DNA from: Macrolepiota albuminosa
Taxonomy: Eukaryota; Basidiomycota; Agaricomycetes; Agaricales; Agaricaceae
Length of the DNA: 64,000 nucleotides
NCBI GenBank assembly: GCA_027475525.1
Contig: JAMWFC010000033.1
Span: 124,001 to 188,000, forward strand
Direction: 5' to 3'
A model generated the notes under the pieces. That model was given only the letters and a program-made list of their open reading frames with translations. It did not search any database and was not told the DNA's origin. Made by a program: the position numbers and the translations under genes. How positions within the stretch are numbered: the first letter of the stretch is position 1; each line of letters begins with the position of its first letter. This document shows, piece after piece, positions 11,707-22,341 of the stretch.

Positions 11707-12255
11707 TTATCCCACACCGGTAACTGAGGGCCCCCTACCCACTAAAACCCCGCTTTGGCCACCGTCCCCGGTGTTGAGGTTTCCCTCCAGCCCAGTGCCC
11801 TCCCATCTTTCCTTGATTATAGCTTCTGTCTGGGCTTTCTTTTTCGATTTGGGAATGGCAATCTTTCCGTCCATAGACGCTCTACTTTGTATCATTTTCG
11901 ACCATCTGTTTGAGATTTCTCCAGCGACGAGTTCCTTATCGTCATTATTTATAACTCTCTCACATCTCAAAATCCATATTAAGTAGGCCGATTCAACCAC
12001 TAATATGCGGAGGAGCCTTGCCAGGCCTGCCGATTTAATCACACTCGTGGACTTCACCTTCTGTATAGTGCTACCTACTATTGAGGCAGTGCTCTGGGGC
12101 ACAAGTGGCACCCCCGCTTTCTTTTTCCAAATGTCACTCGCGAGGCTCCATATGATGCTCTGTCCTGGGCTTCCACATTCTGTCAAAATGTGGTCCAACG
12201 AGTCGATGCAGTTATCGCGTTTGCATAGTGCTCTATCTTTGAGATCCTGCTTCAT
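11707..12255 (-). pseudogene. LINE C-terminal zinc-binding (zf-RVT-like) region
   Basis: CKRDNCIDSLDHILTEC gives a C-x4-C...H-x4-C pattern, followed by a hydrophobic segment ESAYLIWILRCERVI and a Lys-rich tail. This is the usual C-terminal end of Tad1-like LINE ORF2. It reaches to within about 110 bp of the poly(A) tail. Confidence 0.65.
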
Positions 12256-12641
12256 CTTAGGGCGGTCCCAGTAGAGCCCACTTTGTACGCATCATGCGTC
12301 ATTTTCCAGAGGAAAATTCTCACCTGTCTGGAGAAGTCCTTGTTTCTAATACCCTTTGTTGATTGAAGACTTATCCGACTCTCTCTCTCTCTCCAAACAT
12401 CTCATCACGATTACACAATACCATTTCCTTTTACGGTCATTCCACTATTTTCTACCTCTCCACCCTCAGTCGAACAACATCATATTGTGTGACTGAGGGT
12501 GAGCCGAATTACTTACTTCTTATTTACACTTTTACTGAACCATGTCTGTAGACTCATCTTTATTCGTCTACAGGTAAATCTAACAGTCGAACAACATCAT
12601 ATTGTGTGACTGAGGACTCATCTGTATTCGTCTACACCCTT

Positions 12642-13021
12642 TCATATGGACTCGTCTTTTGGTACGCTTCCATTCACACTCATCATATGTCTCGTCCCAT
12701 AAGCAAGTGCCTGGGTCATACTTGACATGCGTGCTCCAGTGAGGTGAAGCTCTTCAGGAATAGGGGGTAAGACCATATTCCTGCCATTTGCCATGGCGTT
12801 ATTTACCAGGGACTTCACCTCAATGTCCTGGCGTGATATTGGGTCTCCTGAGGCATCATACAGGGCAATCTTAGCCCTATGCATTCTCATACGACCAAGT
12901 AGGACACGCAGTAGGCCTGCATCATGGTTACCATGGAAACCTTCATCCTCGATTTTTGGCAGGTCTATGGTGAGTAGGTCCATGAGCGTGCTAGACCTGA
13001 TATTTAGGGTTAACGGTGTAT
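12642..13021 (-). pseudogene. LINE RNase H second half and linker
   Basis: The frame continues after the Tc1 insertion with GFHGNHDAGLL, resembling the GN-x-x-AD end of RNase H, and then LTGARMSSMTQALAYG, a stretch I associate with fungal Tad1 elements. Catalytic Asp of the last motif is shifted (HDAG), so this copy is probably inactive. Confidence 0.55.
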
Positions 13022-13023
13022 TA

Positions 13024-13561
13024 CAGCCATTTTCATAACGTTCGACCCCTTGTTTAGTTGTTTGGCCTGATATCCGCGATGCCGGGCTTGCCGAATGATA
13101 ACGTCGTTTATTACTGTGACCCTCCAACTGCCACTTCCGCTGCTGAGAAAACCTCGTCGCTGTCTCTCACCAGTAATTTCGCGTCGCAAACACTACGGAT
13201 TATGTAGCTTGAGGTGGTATTAGTATTATATGAGTTACTTCAAAGCCATTGGGTATTCGAGTTCGTCCATCAACTGTCCTTTTCAACGGAGCTACGACGA
13301 TATGTTGTCCGAATGCGTTTGATAGTTCGGACACTCACACCAGTGATTTCTTGGACATCTTGTATCGATACTTCCTGACAAGCGCAAGTATTAGAATCAG
13401 TTTCTTCAACTCCCTCGATACAGTGTGACGCCTCATCGAGGAAGAAGTAAAAGCTGTACTAGTTTACGCGAGTAGTGTTACGTTTCGGCAGCAAGCCCGG
13501 CCATCGCGGATATCGGGCCAAACAACTAAACAAGCGGAACTCAACGTTATGAAAATGGCTG
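13024..13561 (-). mobile_element. Short Tc1/mariner-type element with ~75-bp terminal inverted repeats
   Basis: CAGCCATTTTCATAACGTT at the left end is mirrored at the right end, and the repeats extend for about 75 bp with few mismatches. A TA dinucleotide flanks both ends (13022-13023 and 13562-13563), the Tc1/mariner target. The minus strand encodes a helix-turn-helix-like fragment (VQEITGVSVRTIKRIRTTY) as in Tc1-type transposases. It stops after about 60 codons with no DDE domain, so this is an internally deleted, non-autonomous copy. It lies inside the LINE RNase H region. Confidence 0.85.
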
Positions 13562-13934
13562 TAATCCCACTTTCAATAAGAGCCAGTATTGTGGCCGTAA
13601 GAGCGGCAGAGTTTCTTGTGCTGTGTTGGATGTTGAACCATCTTACACCTTCGTTTAGCTGATCATTGTCTTCAAAAACCACTCCAGCACCAATCATATT
13701 GGATGTGTACTCCTCATTAGGTGTGTTACCATTCACTGCCGTTTTATTCCTTCCCCATATTGTGGCCCTCAGTTGTCTTGCCTGATTCTCTCCCGTGTCC
13801 CGTTGGTACAGCGTGTTGCATTTTGTGCCAGAGGTGAAGATCCGGAACGCATCAGCTACGTAACTTTTTAGTCTTTGTATTTGGTGAGAAGTCCTTAAGC
13901 GTCCCTTCAGGTGGGTCCGCTCCACCCTCGACAT
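13562..13934 (-). pseudogene. LINE RNase H domain, N-terminal half
   Basis: The minus-strand frame contains GAGVVFEDNDQLNEG, resembling the start of a LINE-type RNase H. It is split from its second half (12642-13021) by the Tc1/mariner insertion at 13024-13561, whose terminal repeat also adds the last codons of the open frame. Confidence 0.6.
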
Positions 13935-14864
13935 CTGGCTGTTCGTTATCCAAGCTAAATCTCGGGTCCCATTTCTCAGGCAGGGTTTTTAACATGGAGC
14001 TACCTCTCTTGGTACAGATTGGGGTGAAGGCATCCGGTTTCTTCCTCGATCCTTGTACAGTCCCTGCACTCGCATTCCGTTGAGTCCCTATGTGCAGGGT
14101 CACTTATTGCACTTGCCAAGTCCACAGCATCTCTCACTAGCTGTAGCGCATGCTTAGATTTCAGGCAGTCCGCTACCTTTCCTACATTCATTCTCCTCAG
14201 TTTAACATCGGCCTCGACATGATACCACATTGGCATGCTTAGAATTATGTCTTTTTCCACCTCTATGTTTTCTAGCCTCACTTTATATTCTCTCGCTGTT
14301 TTGAATAGATTTGTTATGTCGGGGCAGATCTCGCCTTTGCTTGAGGACCTGGTTCTCCATGTCTGAAGAAAGGGACTAAGTTTCACTCGTGAATCCACCT
14401 TCTCTTCAGATGTGGGAACGTTCAATGCCATTAGCGCATCTGCCACGACGGCCCATAGTGGTCTTCTTGGGCCAAAACTTAGGTAAGATTTGAGCCACAT
14501 GATGTCTATGGCCTTGTTTTTCGTGATTTTATATCTACCACTGCTCTGCCACCCTCTTCTATCCTCTTGAAGAGTGTTTGTTCGTTCACTTGCGGCCGTT
14601 TGCCCGCCCACATGAAGTTGTTCACCCTTTTTGTAAGTGCTTTCTCCACATACTTTGGCATTCCTTGAACCTGCGTGAGGTATTGGGACATACCCGCCAC
14701 TACCATTTGCGCGATCAGTTTTCTTCCCTCCATTGAAGGGTGACTTTTATCCCAGTAGCTCAGTGACTTATCTATTTTATCAATTGTATTTGCCCATGGG
14801 GCTGCTAACTCTATTTCATTTCCGAACCAGCCCCCTAGGATACGTATTGCTGATCCATCCTCAG

Positions 14865-16543
14865 CTATGTGAATGCCATCTGGTATTCCTGAGCATCTGA
14901 TCTTAGTCGTCTACTTCTCGTCAGTTCTTCTCTGAACTCTTTCACGCCCATGGGAATGATTTCTGTTTTAGTTGTGTTGAACTTTGCTCTTGACGCAATA
15001 CACCAGTCCTCAAGAATTTCCTCCAAAGTCTGTAGATCATCCTCCGCTGACAAGAAGGTTGTGGTATCATCAGCAAAAAGGTTGGCGACAAGTTTTTCGC
15101 TATGGCCCGGAATCCTGAAACCTTTTAAGTCAGATTCTCTGAGGGATGCCGCTAGGGGTTCAATCGTAAGGTCAAAAAGCAGACAGGACAGGGGGTCTCC
15201 CTGTCTCACGCCTCTTGTGACTTGCCATGGTGCACTGAGGACACCGTTAATCATTATTCTAGTTTCTGCTCTTTCATACAAGGGCGTGGTTCTCATCCTG
15301 ATGTTATTCAAGACCTTAGCAATTTTTTCTTCCCTGATTTCCCTGGGGACATCAGTGTATTGTCTTTGTAAGTCATCGTGGTATTCTCGAGCAAGGCTGG
15401 CCATTACCTCCGACCTCTTCTCGTAGGCGATGTCCTGTTCACTGTTCCCTGTCTTTCTCAGGGCATAGATCAGGTCTCTTGGTTTAGCCATCTTTCCTGA
15501 TCGTGTCCAGAATTTGCACATCGTCTCCCCCATTGTTCTGTTATTAGTGGCTATCTTGTCCCTTTTCTCAAGGTGGTTTTTCTTAGTTAAAGAGGACATT
15601 TGGGACATAATGTTCCCCACTTTTTTCGCATTTTTCTTGTTCATCTGTATTATTGTCACTCTGCGCTCTGTTTAGTTCTGATTCCAAAGTCTTGATATCT
15701 CTCTCACATTTTGGGACAATCATTTTATCTCTCTTTTTTGCCATTTCAATGATTGCAGATTTCCAAGTCGAATATATTGTTTGAGGGTTATGTTCGGATG
15801 TTCTATTCCGGAGCTTCAACAACTCCAGGGCTCTACATCCTTCTTCATTTACGAAGGTCCTGAATCTCTTGTCTCTGATAACATGTTCCTTCATTGTCCA
15901 GCGGCCTTTGCCTATTTGCGGGGCCTCCTCATGGGCCACTTTGACCGATGCCAGGAAGTGGTCAGTTCCTGGAATTCCGGAGGGTTCAATACTCCATTCT
16001 CTGGCTGTTTCCAGGATGTTGGAGTTTACGTATATTTGGTCTAGTCTGGACATAGTCATTGTCGCTTCTTGTATATAGGTGTAGGCTCTCGTGTCTGGGA
16101 AAGTATCCCTCCAGCCATCCTGAAGCCTTAGTTGTCTCTTTAAGTTATCTAGTGCTTCTCGTGCCTCTTCTGGGTCGCTCCCCACAGGGTACTCCTTTCT
16201 ATCTTCATTGAGGTGCGATTCCTGAACTAGTAGGATGCCTATTTTCTTATCTCTCATTAGTTGATTTATATGGTGCCATTTGGTCCGTAGTGGGAACCCC
16301 CGCTTGTCTGTATCCTCGAATATTTAGCGTTGCAATTTTAATGGATGCTTTTGTATTCTTGTTTGCGCTACATGCTCTTTCTGTCCTTTCGTGGCTATCC
16401 GAACTCTGCCTCATCATTTGAGCCGTATGTGGTAGCTCCTCACAAAAGTTCTCTAGGTCTGAGAAATCCAAACTTTCGGGAGCGTCACTTGTTGGTGAAG
16501 ATTGTCTATTCAAATCCTCCTGATGAGCTCCCCCTCCCATCAT
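14865..16543 (-). pseudogene. LINE APE endonuclease and reverse transcriptase, frame-broken
   Basis: The APE start KIATLNIRGY is at the end of the segment 16543-16247. ILLVQESHL, SRLDQIYVN and the TDH box follow in another frame (16257-15583). The RT palm is in 15659-14865 with GVRQGDPLSCLLFDL and LFADDTT; the FADD catalytic box is intact. The frames change between segments, so no single polyprotein can be made. The RT thumb and linker continue in broken frames at 14733-14000. Confidence 0.82.
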
Positions 16544-16674
16544 AGGTCTGGCAGGAATTCTTATTCTTATCGTGCCCAGAGCTTGGATAGCTCCGAGGTC
16601 AATCTCTCTAGCATTGTTATCCGTTGGGCTAACTCCTTTGAGACCGGTTCTTCAATCCGAAGTGATGCTTGACA

Positions 16675-17037
16675 CACTGGGTGCAGGGAATGATATTTTT
16701 TGGCAAAACAATGTAAAAACACTGTAAAAATAATCCAATTAATTTCATAATTTTATTTGAGTATTTCTGGCAAAACTATAGAAAAAATATCTTCAGTGAA
16801 CTCAAAAGAATTACAGAACAAATTGCCACAGGATGCTTGCTCTATTTCTTAGGTTCAAGGATGACTGATATAGTCCTCTCCAATGCATTTGAGAGAATCA
16901 GACCAAGTACCATCCAAAATTTGGTTACAATATTTTTTCTATAGTTTTGACAGAAATAAAATTCTAAAATTAATTGGATTATTTTTACTATGTTTTTACA
17001 TTGTTTTGTCAAAGAATATCATTCCCTGCACCCAGTG
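16675..17037. mobile_element. MITE family A, 363 bp, with 3-bp target duplication
   Basis: Terminal inverted repeats begin CACTGGGTGCAGGGAATGAT and are mirrored for roughly 110 bp at the right end. The bases ACA flank both ends (16672-16674 and 17038-17040). There is no coding capacity. CACT-ends with 3-bp duplications are typical of CACTA/CMC-type elements, but the family assignment is inference. A related copy is at 28124-28482. Confidence 0.85.
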
Positions 17038-17477
17038 ACAGCTGTGACACGTATTCTGACCGGCAACCATACTACATACCAATCTCAGCCACCAACAATA
17101 TCGAAATGTCCGGTCCATTCATTGTATGCCAGCTCAGCTGCTCAAAGTCCCTCAAAGGTCTTGATAATTTCTATATTTTTCTTTTTAATTATCAACCAAA
17201 CTCTAGTATTGATTTTGTTCAAGCGGAATCTTTTTACCCTTGCAACTTTCATCAGAATCTTTTGCTTCCAGTCTATCGCCAACTAGTGCCATCGCAAATA
17301 TACTCCTTCAAGATTGGTTTGGTTGCGATGTCAATTACTCATAAAGGACTACATTTTGCAGTGTATATTTCAACTACAACCTCTCACTGTACGACCTCAC
17401 AACCGCAAAAACCAACGTTTTGTGCAAGTCGCCTGTGCCATTCATTCACCCAACATACACCTAAAAGACACTCACAG

Positions 17478-18441
17478 ATGGAATTCTCTACATCATCTGA
17501 CTCTGATCTTGGTTCTTTAACTACGACCGACCATGACCCCAATATCTCCATGCTGACTGAAGAAGACAGGAGTGAAGCCTACGACTATGATATTGTAAGT
17601 TGTATTGCATCTACTGTCCTTCAATCTACTGACTGGAGAATGGCTTGATGATGCTGGACTAGATGGCGGTGAACAAATTGGTGGCGGCAATGGCCCTATT
17701 CCTGCAGACCAAAGCACTCCAGAGACGACCCGATACAGTTTTCGACGTAATATACCCCTCACCCCCAATGCCCAACCATGCCATCACATGCGCAATACCT
17801 CCAGCCAACAGGAAGAAGATTCATTGCCTATTCCTCCTAATTTCAGTCAGGAGGAGTTCTTTGATGGCCTTGACGATGATACTATTCCTAGCATGGCACA
17901 CGACAAACCCTCGCCATTTCCGAGCACACCGTCTCCCACTCCAAGAGCTGTTCCACCTTCTGAGGTAGCTGATAATAATACAGAGTCAATCAAACCACAT
18001 TCTCTGTTAGAGGATTTTTATCCAGCAGCAGAATTTGAACCTCTTATCATTACTCCTGGCCCTATCCCCTCCGGTAACTCTGTGATTTCATTGGTAGCCG
18101 ACATTGTCAAAGATAGACCATTGGAAACAGCATCCAGCAAAGTATCTACCGAACCTCAAATAGCCTCTACCTCTCCCAAGCATGGCCGCCTCTCAAATGT
18201 CCAATATGCGAAACTCAAGGCTTGTTTTGATCACATTGACATAATGTTTAGTGATCTCGCGAGCAGTACTAACTGCACCGTTGACGTTCTTCGATGCCGG
18301 TATGTTAGTAGTAGAGGGCCTCAACCAGTGCGGCAAAGAACTATCTAGAATTCCTATCAAGTCTATTTCAGCCGGCACCGCGAGGAGGAAATATCTCGAG
18401 CTAACCTGGATGCAGATGATGACTGCGATAGTTCGTGAAAG
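17478..18441 (+). CDS. Hypothetical multi-exon fungal protein (possible DNA-binding-type module)
   Basis: A first exon starts at ATG 17478 (MEFSTSSDSDLG). The main reading frame 17605-18303 encodes an acidic, Pro/Ser-rich region, then a helical segment (YAKLKACFDHIDIMFSDLA). An intron with GTTAGT donor (18304-18348) leads to NSYQVYFSRHREEEISR. That helix resembles a module seen repeatedly in basidiomycete proteins of unknown function. The join between exon 1 and the main frame is not in phase with any acceptor I could find, so the gene may be broken. Function is unknown. Confidence 0.4.
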
Positions 18442-18789
18442 CAGTCCAGAAGATTGAAAGATTGGTACGTAACTACTGTAATGCTATGTGAGGTCTCTCA
18501 ACTCACCTCTATATAGGATAATGAAGGTTTCTAACTCCTAAGCAATGGCGTTACACAAGATTTCACAAATTCCCTCCAAGTGGATGAAATTGTCAATGAC
18601 CTCAACATATCCATAAAAACAGTCAAGCTGGCCAAACCTGGCAAAGCTCCTTTGTAAGTGATTATTATCTAAAGTGAATTTACGCATATTCGGCTGCCGC
18701 TGCAAAAGTTGCCCATGTTTCATACAATTCTAGGAAGGTGCTATGGACCACCATAGGCAGGCAAGCATCTAGTTACCTATTCACATGTC
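18442..18789 (+). other. Possible exons of the same hypothetical locus
   Basis: Short open pieces (for example VTQDFTNSLQVDEIVNDL at about 18551-18655, ending at a GTAAGT) alternate with intron-like GT-AG stretches. I could not build a reliable model and see no known domain. Confidence 0.3.
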
Positions 18790-19218
18790 ATGCAGGGCTG
18801 GCCCGCAGCCTGTCCATTTCCACACGAAACGGTCAAGACTGACAAGGGGAAGAAAGCGAATGGGACTGATGGAAGCCAAGGCATCAAGGACCTTGGTACT
18901 AAGTATGGTCGCATATTGTTGACTTCGCTTGGAAACAAGGAGATTAAACTGGTATCCTGTGACGCGAAAAATAATACCACGCCTCTCATTACTACTGCGG
19001 CGCCCACCTCTGACGACAGTGCTGCTGTTTTTGCACGTTGCTTATATGAGAATGTGCATATTGTTCGCATTAACTCTGCTCCTCCTCCTAAAAGCTCTGC
19101 AGCCACGCATGTTAAACGCAAAAAGAAAGCACCCAAGATGACCAAAAGCGTTCTTATTTCCGATTCTCCTTCCTCACCAAGCCCACCACCTGTTCTAGTC
19201 AAAAAAGAGCTAGTCTGA
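18790..19218 (+). CDS. Hypothetical protein or 3' exon, Lys/Ser/Pro-rich
   Basis: A 142-codon frame starting MQGWPAACPFPHE has a mixed central region (GTKYGRILLTSLGNKEIKLVS) and a basic, low-complexity C-terminus (HVKRKKKAPK, then SPSSPSPPPVLVKKE). It may be the 3' part of the locus that starts at 17478. No domain is recognised. Confidence 0.35.
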   Translation: MQGWPAACPFPHETVKTDKGKKANGTDGSQGIKDLGTKYGRILLTSLGNKEIKLVSCDAKNNTTPLITTAAPTSDDSAAVFARCLYENVHIVRINSAPPPKSSAATHVKRKKKAPKMTKSVLISDSPSSPSPPPVLVKKELV

Positions 19219-19540
19219 CCAAAGTCTAAAAACATTGCCACTGCAGCCACCTGCTCCGATACTGATGACGACCACCCCCATCACAGAACTGAAGAAGGCT
19301 CGAAAGAACAGGACGATTGTGGAATCTGTCGAGTAAGTGTCAGACGAAAACTATGTCACCGAGTGTCAGATTGATTCAGAGAGCGGAATAAACCGTTCAC
19401 CTGTGAAAACAGTGGCTCATTCTCGTAGTGTGTCCATAGCTATCTCATAGCGTAGGTAGATGTCACAATAGTAACATAGTAACAGGGGCAAAGAGTAAGA
19501 GTGGGAAGCTCACGATCTCTGTGACACTGGCTGACACCTT
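19219..19540 (+). other. Intergenic, no gene seen
   Basis: Stop-rich in all frames apart from a short basic piece (TELKKARKNRTIVESVE near 19278-19335). Nothing else recognised. Confidence 0.4.
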
Positions 19541-20815
19541 GTGACGGCTTGGGAACTGATCCACCCCGCGCTTCTTGCTGGAGACAGGATGATCCCTAAA
19601 CCCCCCACTTACACATCAGAAGGATACCCGATCTTTAAACTACGTAGAGTTTACCCCTGGTCAGAAGGTCGACTGGAAGTTCTCCGAGTACGTATACACG
19701 CGTCATCTCCTGAAGGTGGTAGATTTTTTTTTCTTTTTCAGGAAACAATCCGTTCTGCGTCGAAGGAAAACCTCGTGGATGGTCAGCCGCCCCGCATGCA
19801 AGACAGAGAAAGATGGAAAAAATTCCAGCAGAAAGCGAGTAACTTGAAACCATTGTTCTCCAAAGACTCATTTTTCTTGAGTAGGTTGTCAGAGTAATTC
19901 CAGAACTCAAAGAATTTGAGGACTATTGGCCAATTTTCGTTTTCTTGAGAGTTCTTAGAAAAAATGAAAGGTTAAAGAAGCAAAGGAAAAGCGCCGTCGT
20001 CTGCCGTATGACTGGACCTCGACCACCAAGGTTAAAGAAGCGAAGGAAAAGCGATGCCGTCCGTCGTATGACTAGACCTCGACCCTCCGCATTTGTTGGT
20101 TTGCCATTACCTCGAAATATGCGATTTCAAAGCAATGGACGTGCCATTGGTGGCAGGTCAGAAGAAAGACTATCCATTGATGCTGGTTGTGTAGTTTGTC
20201 TTTTCTGTAACTATACCCCAGACATCCCAGCTACTGCCAAAGCCCATATCCAGGTTTTTTCGCAAAATCAAGCAGCCATTGATGCTCTTGCTCGCTTGGG
20301 CATTGTAAATGACAAACATCTATCCGTCTTAAATCACCTGGCGGCTTGGAATGCTGGGCCTGAACAGTTCATGGATAGTCTGTCAGAAGGTATGCTGAGC
20401 CCATTGTATAAGTTTTCCCTTCTTCAACACTTCGAACAATTCTTTATGGTAAGCATTGGTTGGTGACTTGGAAGAGGTGTGGGGCTAATCATTGACTCTG
20501 TAGCCCAGGGCCCTGACATCGGTTTCTCGCGACATCACTTGTTGGAGTGGTTGCCCATATCATTCACGCGGTGACAATGATATTGATAGGGTTCCACTGA
20601 AACTCCGGAGATTACTCGAGAAGTTTGGGATGGAGGAGCTTGCCCCGGTGTTTGGTGCAGCACATGTGACAAGTGATGATGAATTCGACTTGCTGCATGC
20701 TTTGGATGAAACACCCCGGCTGGCTATCTTTGCTGGAGAACAGTTCCGATCCATGAGACCATTCCAGCGCTGGATGCTCAAGTTCATACTTTTGCATATT
20801 GATGCACTGGACTAA
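19541..20815 (+). CDS. Hypothetical basidiomycete multi-exon gene
   Basis: Frame 19541-19897 (WELIHPALLAG...) is followed after a probable short intron by a frame containing PELKEFEDYWPIFVFLRVL, a helix type I recall from many basidiomycete proteins of unknown function. Frame 19945-20448 has a 60-bp tandem duplication (RLKKQRKSAVVCRMTGPRPP and a variant) and a leucine-rich helical region. An intron at 20449-20503 leads to a last exon 20504-20815 ending ILLHIDALD. The final exon and 3' flank are duplicated, inverted, at 1-588. Exact exon joins upstream of 19945 are not resolved. The same final exon is damaged in the other copy. Confidence 0.5.
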
Positions 20816-21130
20816 CAACAACCTAGCTGACATGTTTCTCGCTCTCAAGATTTTTTGGCATCTCTTGTTGAACATAATGATTCTCGCTATACTATTCTTG
20901 CTGGAACTTATACTACGTCTGAAATGGAATATACATATCTTTTACCATGTTCTTTTGTGAAGATACTTCTTTGTTATCGTACCACGTCATAACCATGTCA
21001 ATCTCGGAGCTGGTACCTTTTCCTTACCTACTTTGCTATCATTATCATCTTAATTCATCTTTTTGTCTGCAGACCCTCTACCCATCCATAAGCATATCTG
21101 ATTATGGGCCGTCGTATATGAGAAGCCGTG
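20518..21130. repeat. Inverted partner of 1-588
   Basis: Matches the reverse complement of 1-588. The breakpoint at 20518 (ATCGGTTTCTC) is the composite-element insertion point in the other copy. Uninterrupted sequence here continues upstream into coding sequence, so this copy represents the empty state on that side. Confidence 0.9.
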
Positions 21131-21405
21131 TGTCGATGCGAGCTCGCGCGGCGTGAGTGACCATATCACGTTGCCGCGTAGGGCGATGGGGCGTGCCTTC
21201 GCTGTGGAGGATCGAGGTGAAGATGGCTTTCGCTTGTTCTGCAGTCCGTCAGTGACAACGATGTCTGCGCCATACTGGGCCAACTCACCTCGCAGCGCGT
21301 CTGACTTGCTCAGTATCACAAACTATTTCACGGCCAGCCCGAGCAAAAAACTGGTGGAAACATGGCTATGAGGTCGTGGCCGGTCAGAGGAGCGGGTGAT
21401 TTCCG
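20816..21405. other. 3' flank, no confident gene
   Basis: Holds the 3' region of the preceding gene and short open frames on both strands (for example 21050-21319 minus) without recognisable domains. 21130-21400 may include upstream exons of the next gene, but I could not join them. Confidence 0.4.
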
Positions 21406-22195
21406 ATGGGGCACGTCAGGAGTAATGTTGAGATTGACATCTACAAGCGGACGAGATATCGTGCAAGGAAACTCGTCCACTGGCTTTTTAATACACGGTC
21501 TTTCAATGGTCCCTCAGGTCTCCTGCATGCGGATGTGGCATTTAGCGACATCTACTGTCGCTTCCTCGCCCATCAAGCCAGCATGTTGGTTCTGCTAAAG
21601 TCTCTCGGCTGGAAAGCAGGACATCGTGGGGAGGAAACGGGGTTCAAACCGACCCTTTTTGCGCAGGCCGTGAAGTTATGCCTTGAGGATGGATTTGCCT
21701 GGGATTTGTATTGTCAGCCTTTATCACCTGATATTACGAGGTCTTTTTCATGGCCGGGTCCTGCTTATGTCGTCAAGGAGGTCGTAAATGCTGGATTTGG
21801 TAGGTGACCTGTTGATTCATCTCATATTTCTTGTTGCTCATTGGTATATAGACTTTCCTTACGCTGACGGACTGGTTGCGGGCGACATTGTTACTGCTAA
21901 GAAATTGGGTCTGCCTTTGGTGCCAATAAACAGGTCTTCTTCCTGTAAACCAGCCTCTCGTGGACCCTCAGAATCTGATCGTTTGTCTCGTGAGGTCGAA
22001 GACGTGTCACCCTTGAGGCGCTCGGTTCGTCGTCCTGGCAAGCGTTCTCGAAATAGATTACCCAGCTCATCGAGTTCCTCCGCGGATGACCGCTCCATTG
22101 ATGATACCGTTACTTCCAAGTAAGTATCTGTTTCTCTCATTCGAATCATTGTATTAATATACGCATTGCACAGGAAGCGTTCTCGTCTTAATTAG
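21406..22195 (+). CDS. Hypothetical protein, 3' exons, nuclear-localisation-like tail
   Basis: Exons 21406-21799, 21852-22119 and 22174-22195 join in frame, with GTAGGT...ATATAG and GTAAGT...CACAG introns. The protein has a central segment (LHADVAFSDIYCRFLAHQAS, then GFKPTLFAQAVKLCLED) and a Ser/Arg-rich C-terminus with basic clusters RRPGKRSRNR and KKRSRLN that look like nuclear localisation signals. The 5' end is open and probably has further exons upstream. No known family is recognised. Confidence 0.5.
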
Positions 22196-22341
22196 CCATC
22201 TGTCTACTTTCTAGTAATGTATCTGCGCTGCTTGTGCTTCGCGTCCTTTTAATGGCAATTTATACGTGATGACAGGCTGGCGTCAGCAAATATGACCAAG
22301 TCCAACCTGTGATCAACGGAATCCCCACATGACCAGTTTCA

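Larger units (their letters stand above)
11595..16639 (-). mobile_element. Tad1-like non-LTR retrotransposon, 5'-truncated
   Basis: The 3' poly(A) tail appears as a T-run at 11596-11606. The 7-bp sequence GAGACCG flanks the element at 11588-11594 and 16640-16646 as target-site duplication. Reading the minus strand in order, remains of an APE endonuclease, reverse transcriptase, RNase H and a C-terminal CCHC/zf-RVT region with LIWILRCERVI are visible. That last motif is characteristic of fungal Tad1-clade LINEs (from memory). No ORF1 is present, so the element is 5'-truncated. It interrupts the right arm of the composite element. Confidence 0.88.
589..17099. mobile_element. Composite element: YR-like gene flanked by inverted TET/JBP gene arms
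   Basis: The ends are inverted: the left end ATTGTTGGTGGCTGAGAT has its reverse complement at the right end (17082-17099). The bases AT at 587-588 and 17100-17101 could be a 2-bp target duplication, but the flanks are partly palindromic (CGAT/ATCG), so the exact edge is uncertain. Inside are a left arm (589-3653), a unique centre (3654-8516) with the YR-like gene, and a right arm (from 8517). The right arm is interrupted by a LINE at 11595-16639 and a MITE at 16675-17037. Without these two, the element would be about 11.1 kb. That the whole behaves as one mobile unit is inferred from the paired ends and from the partial copy at 45770-49559. Confidence 0.7.
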
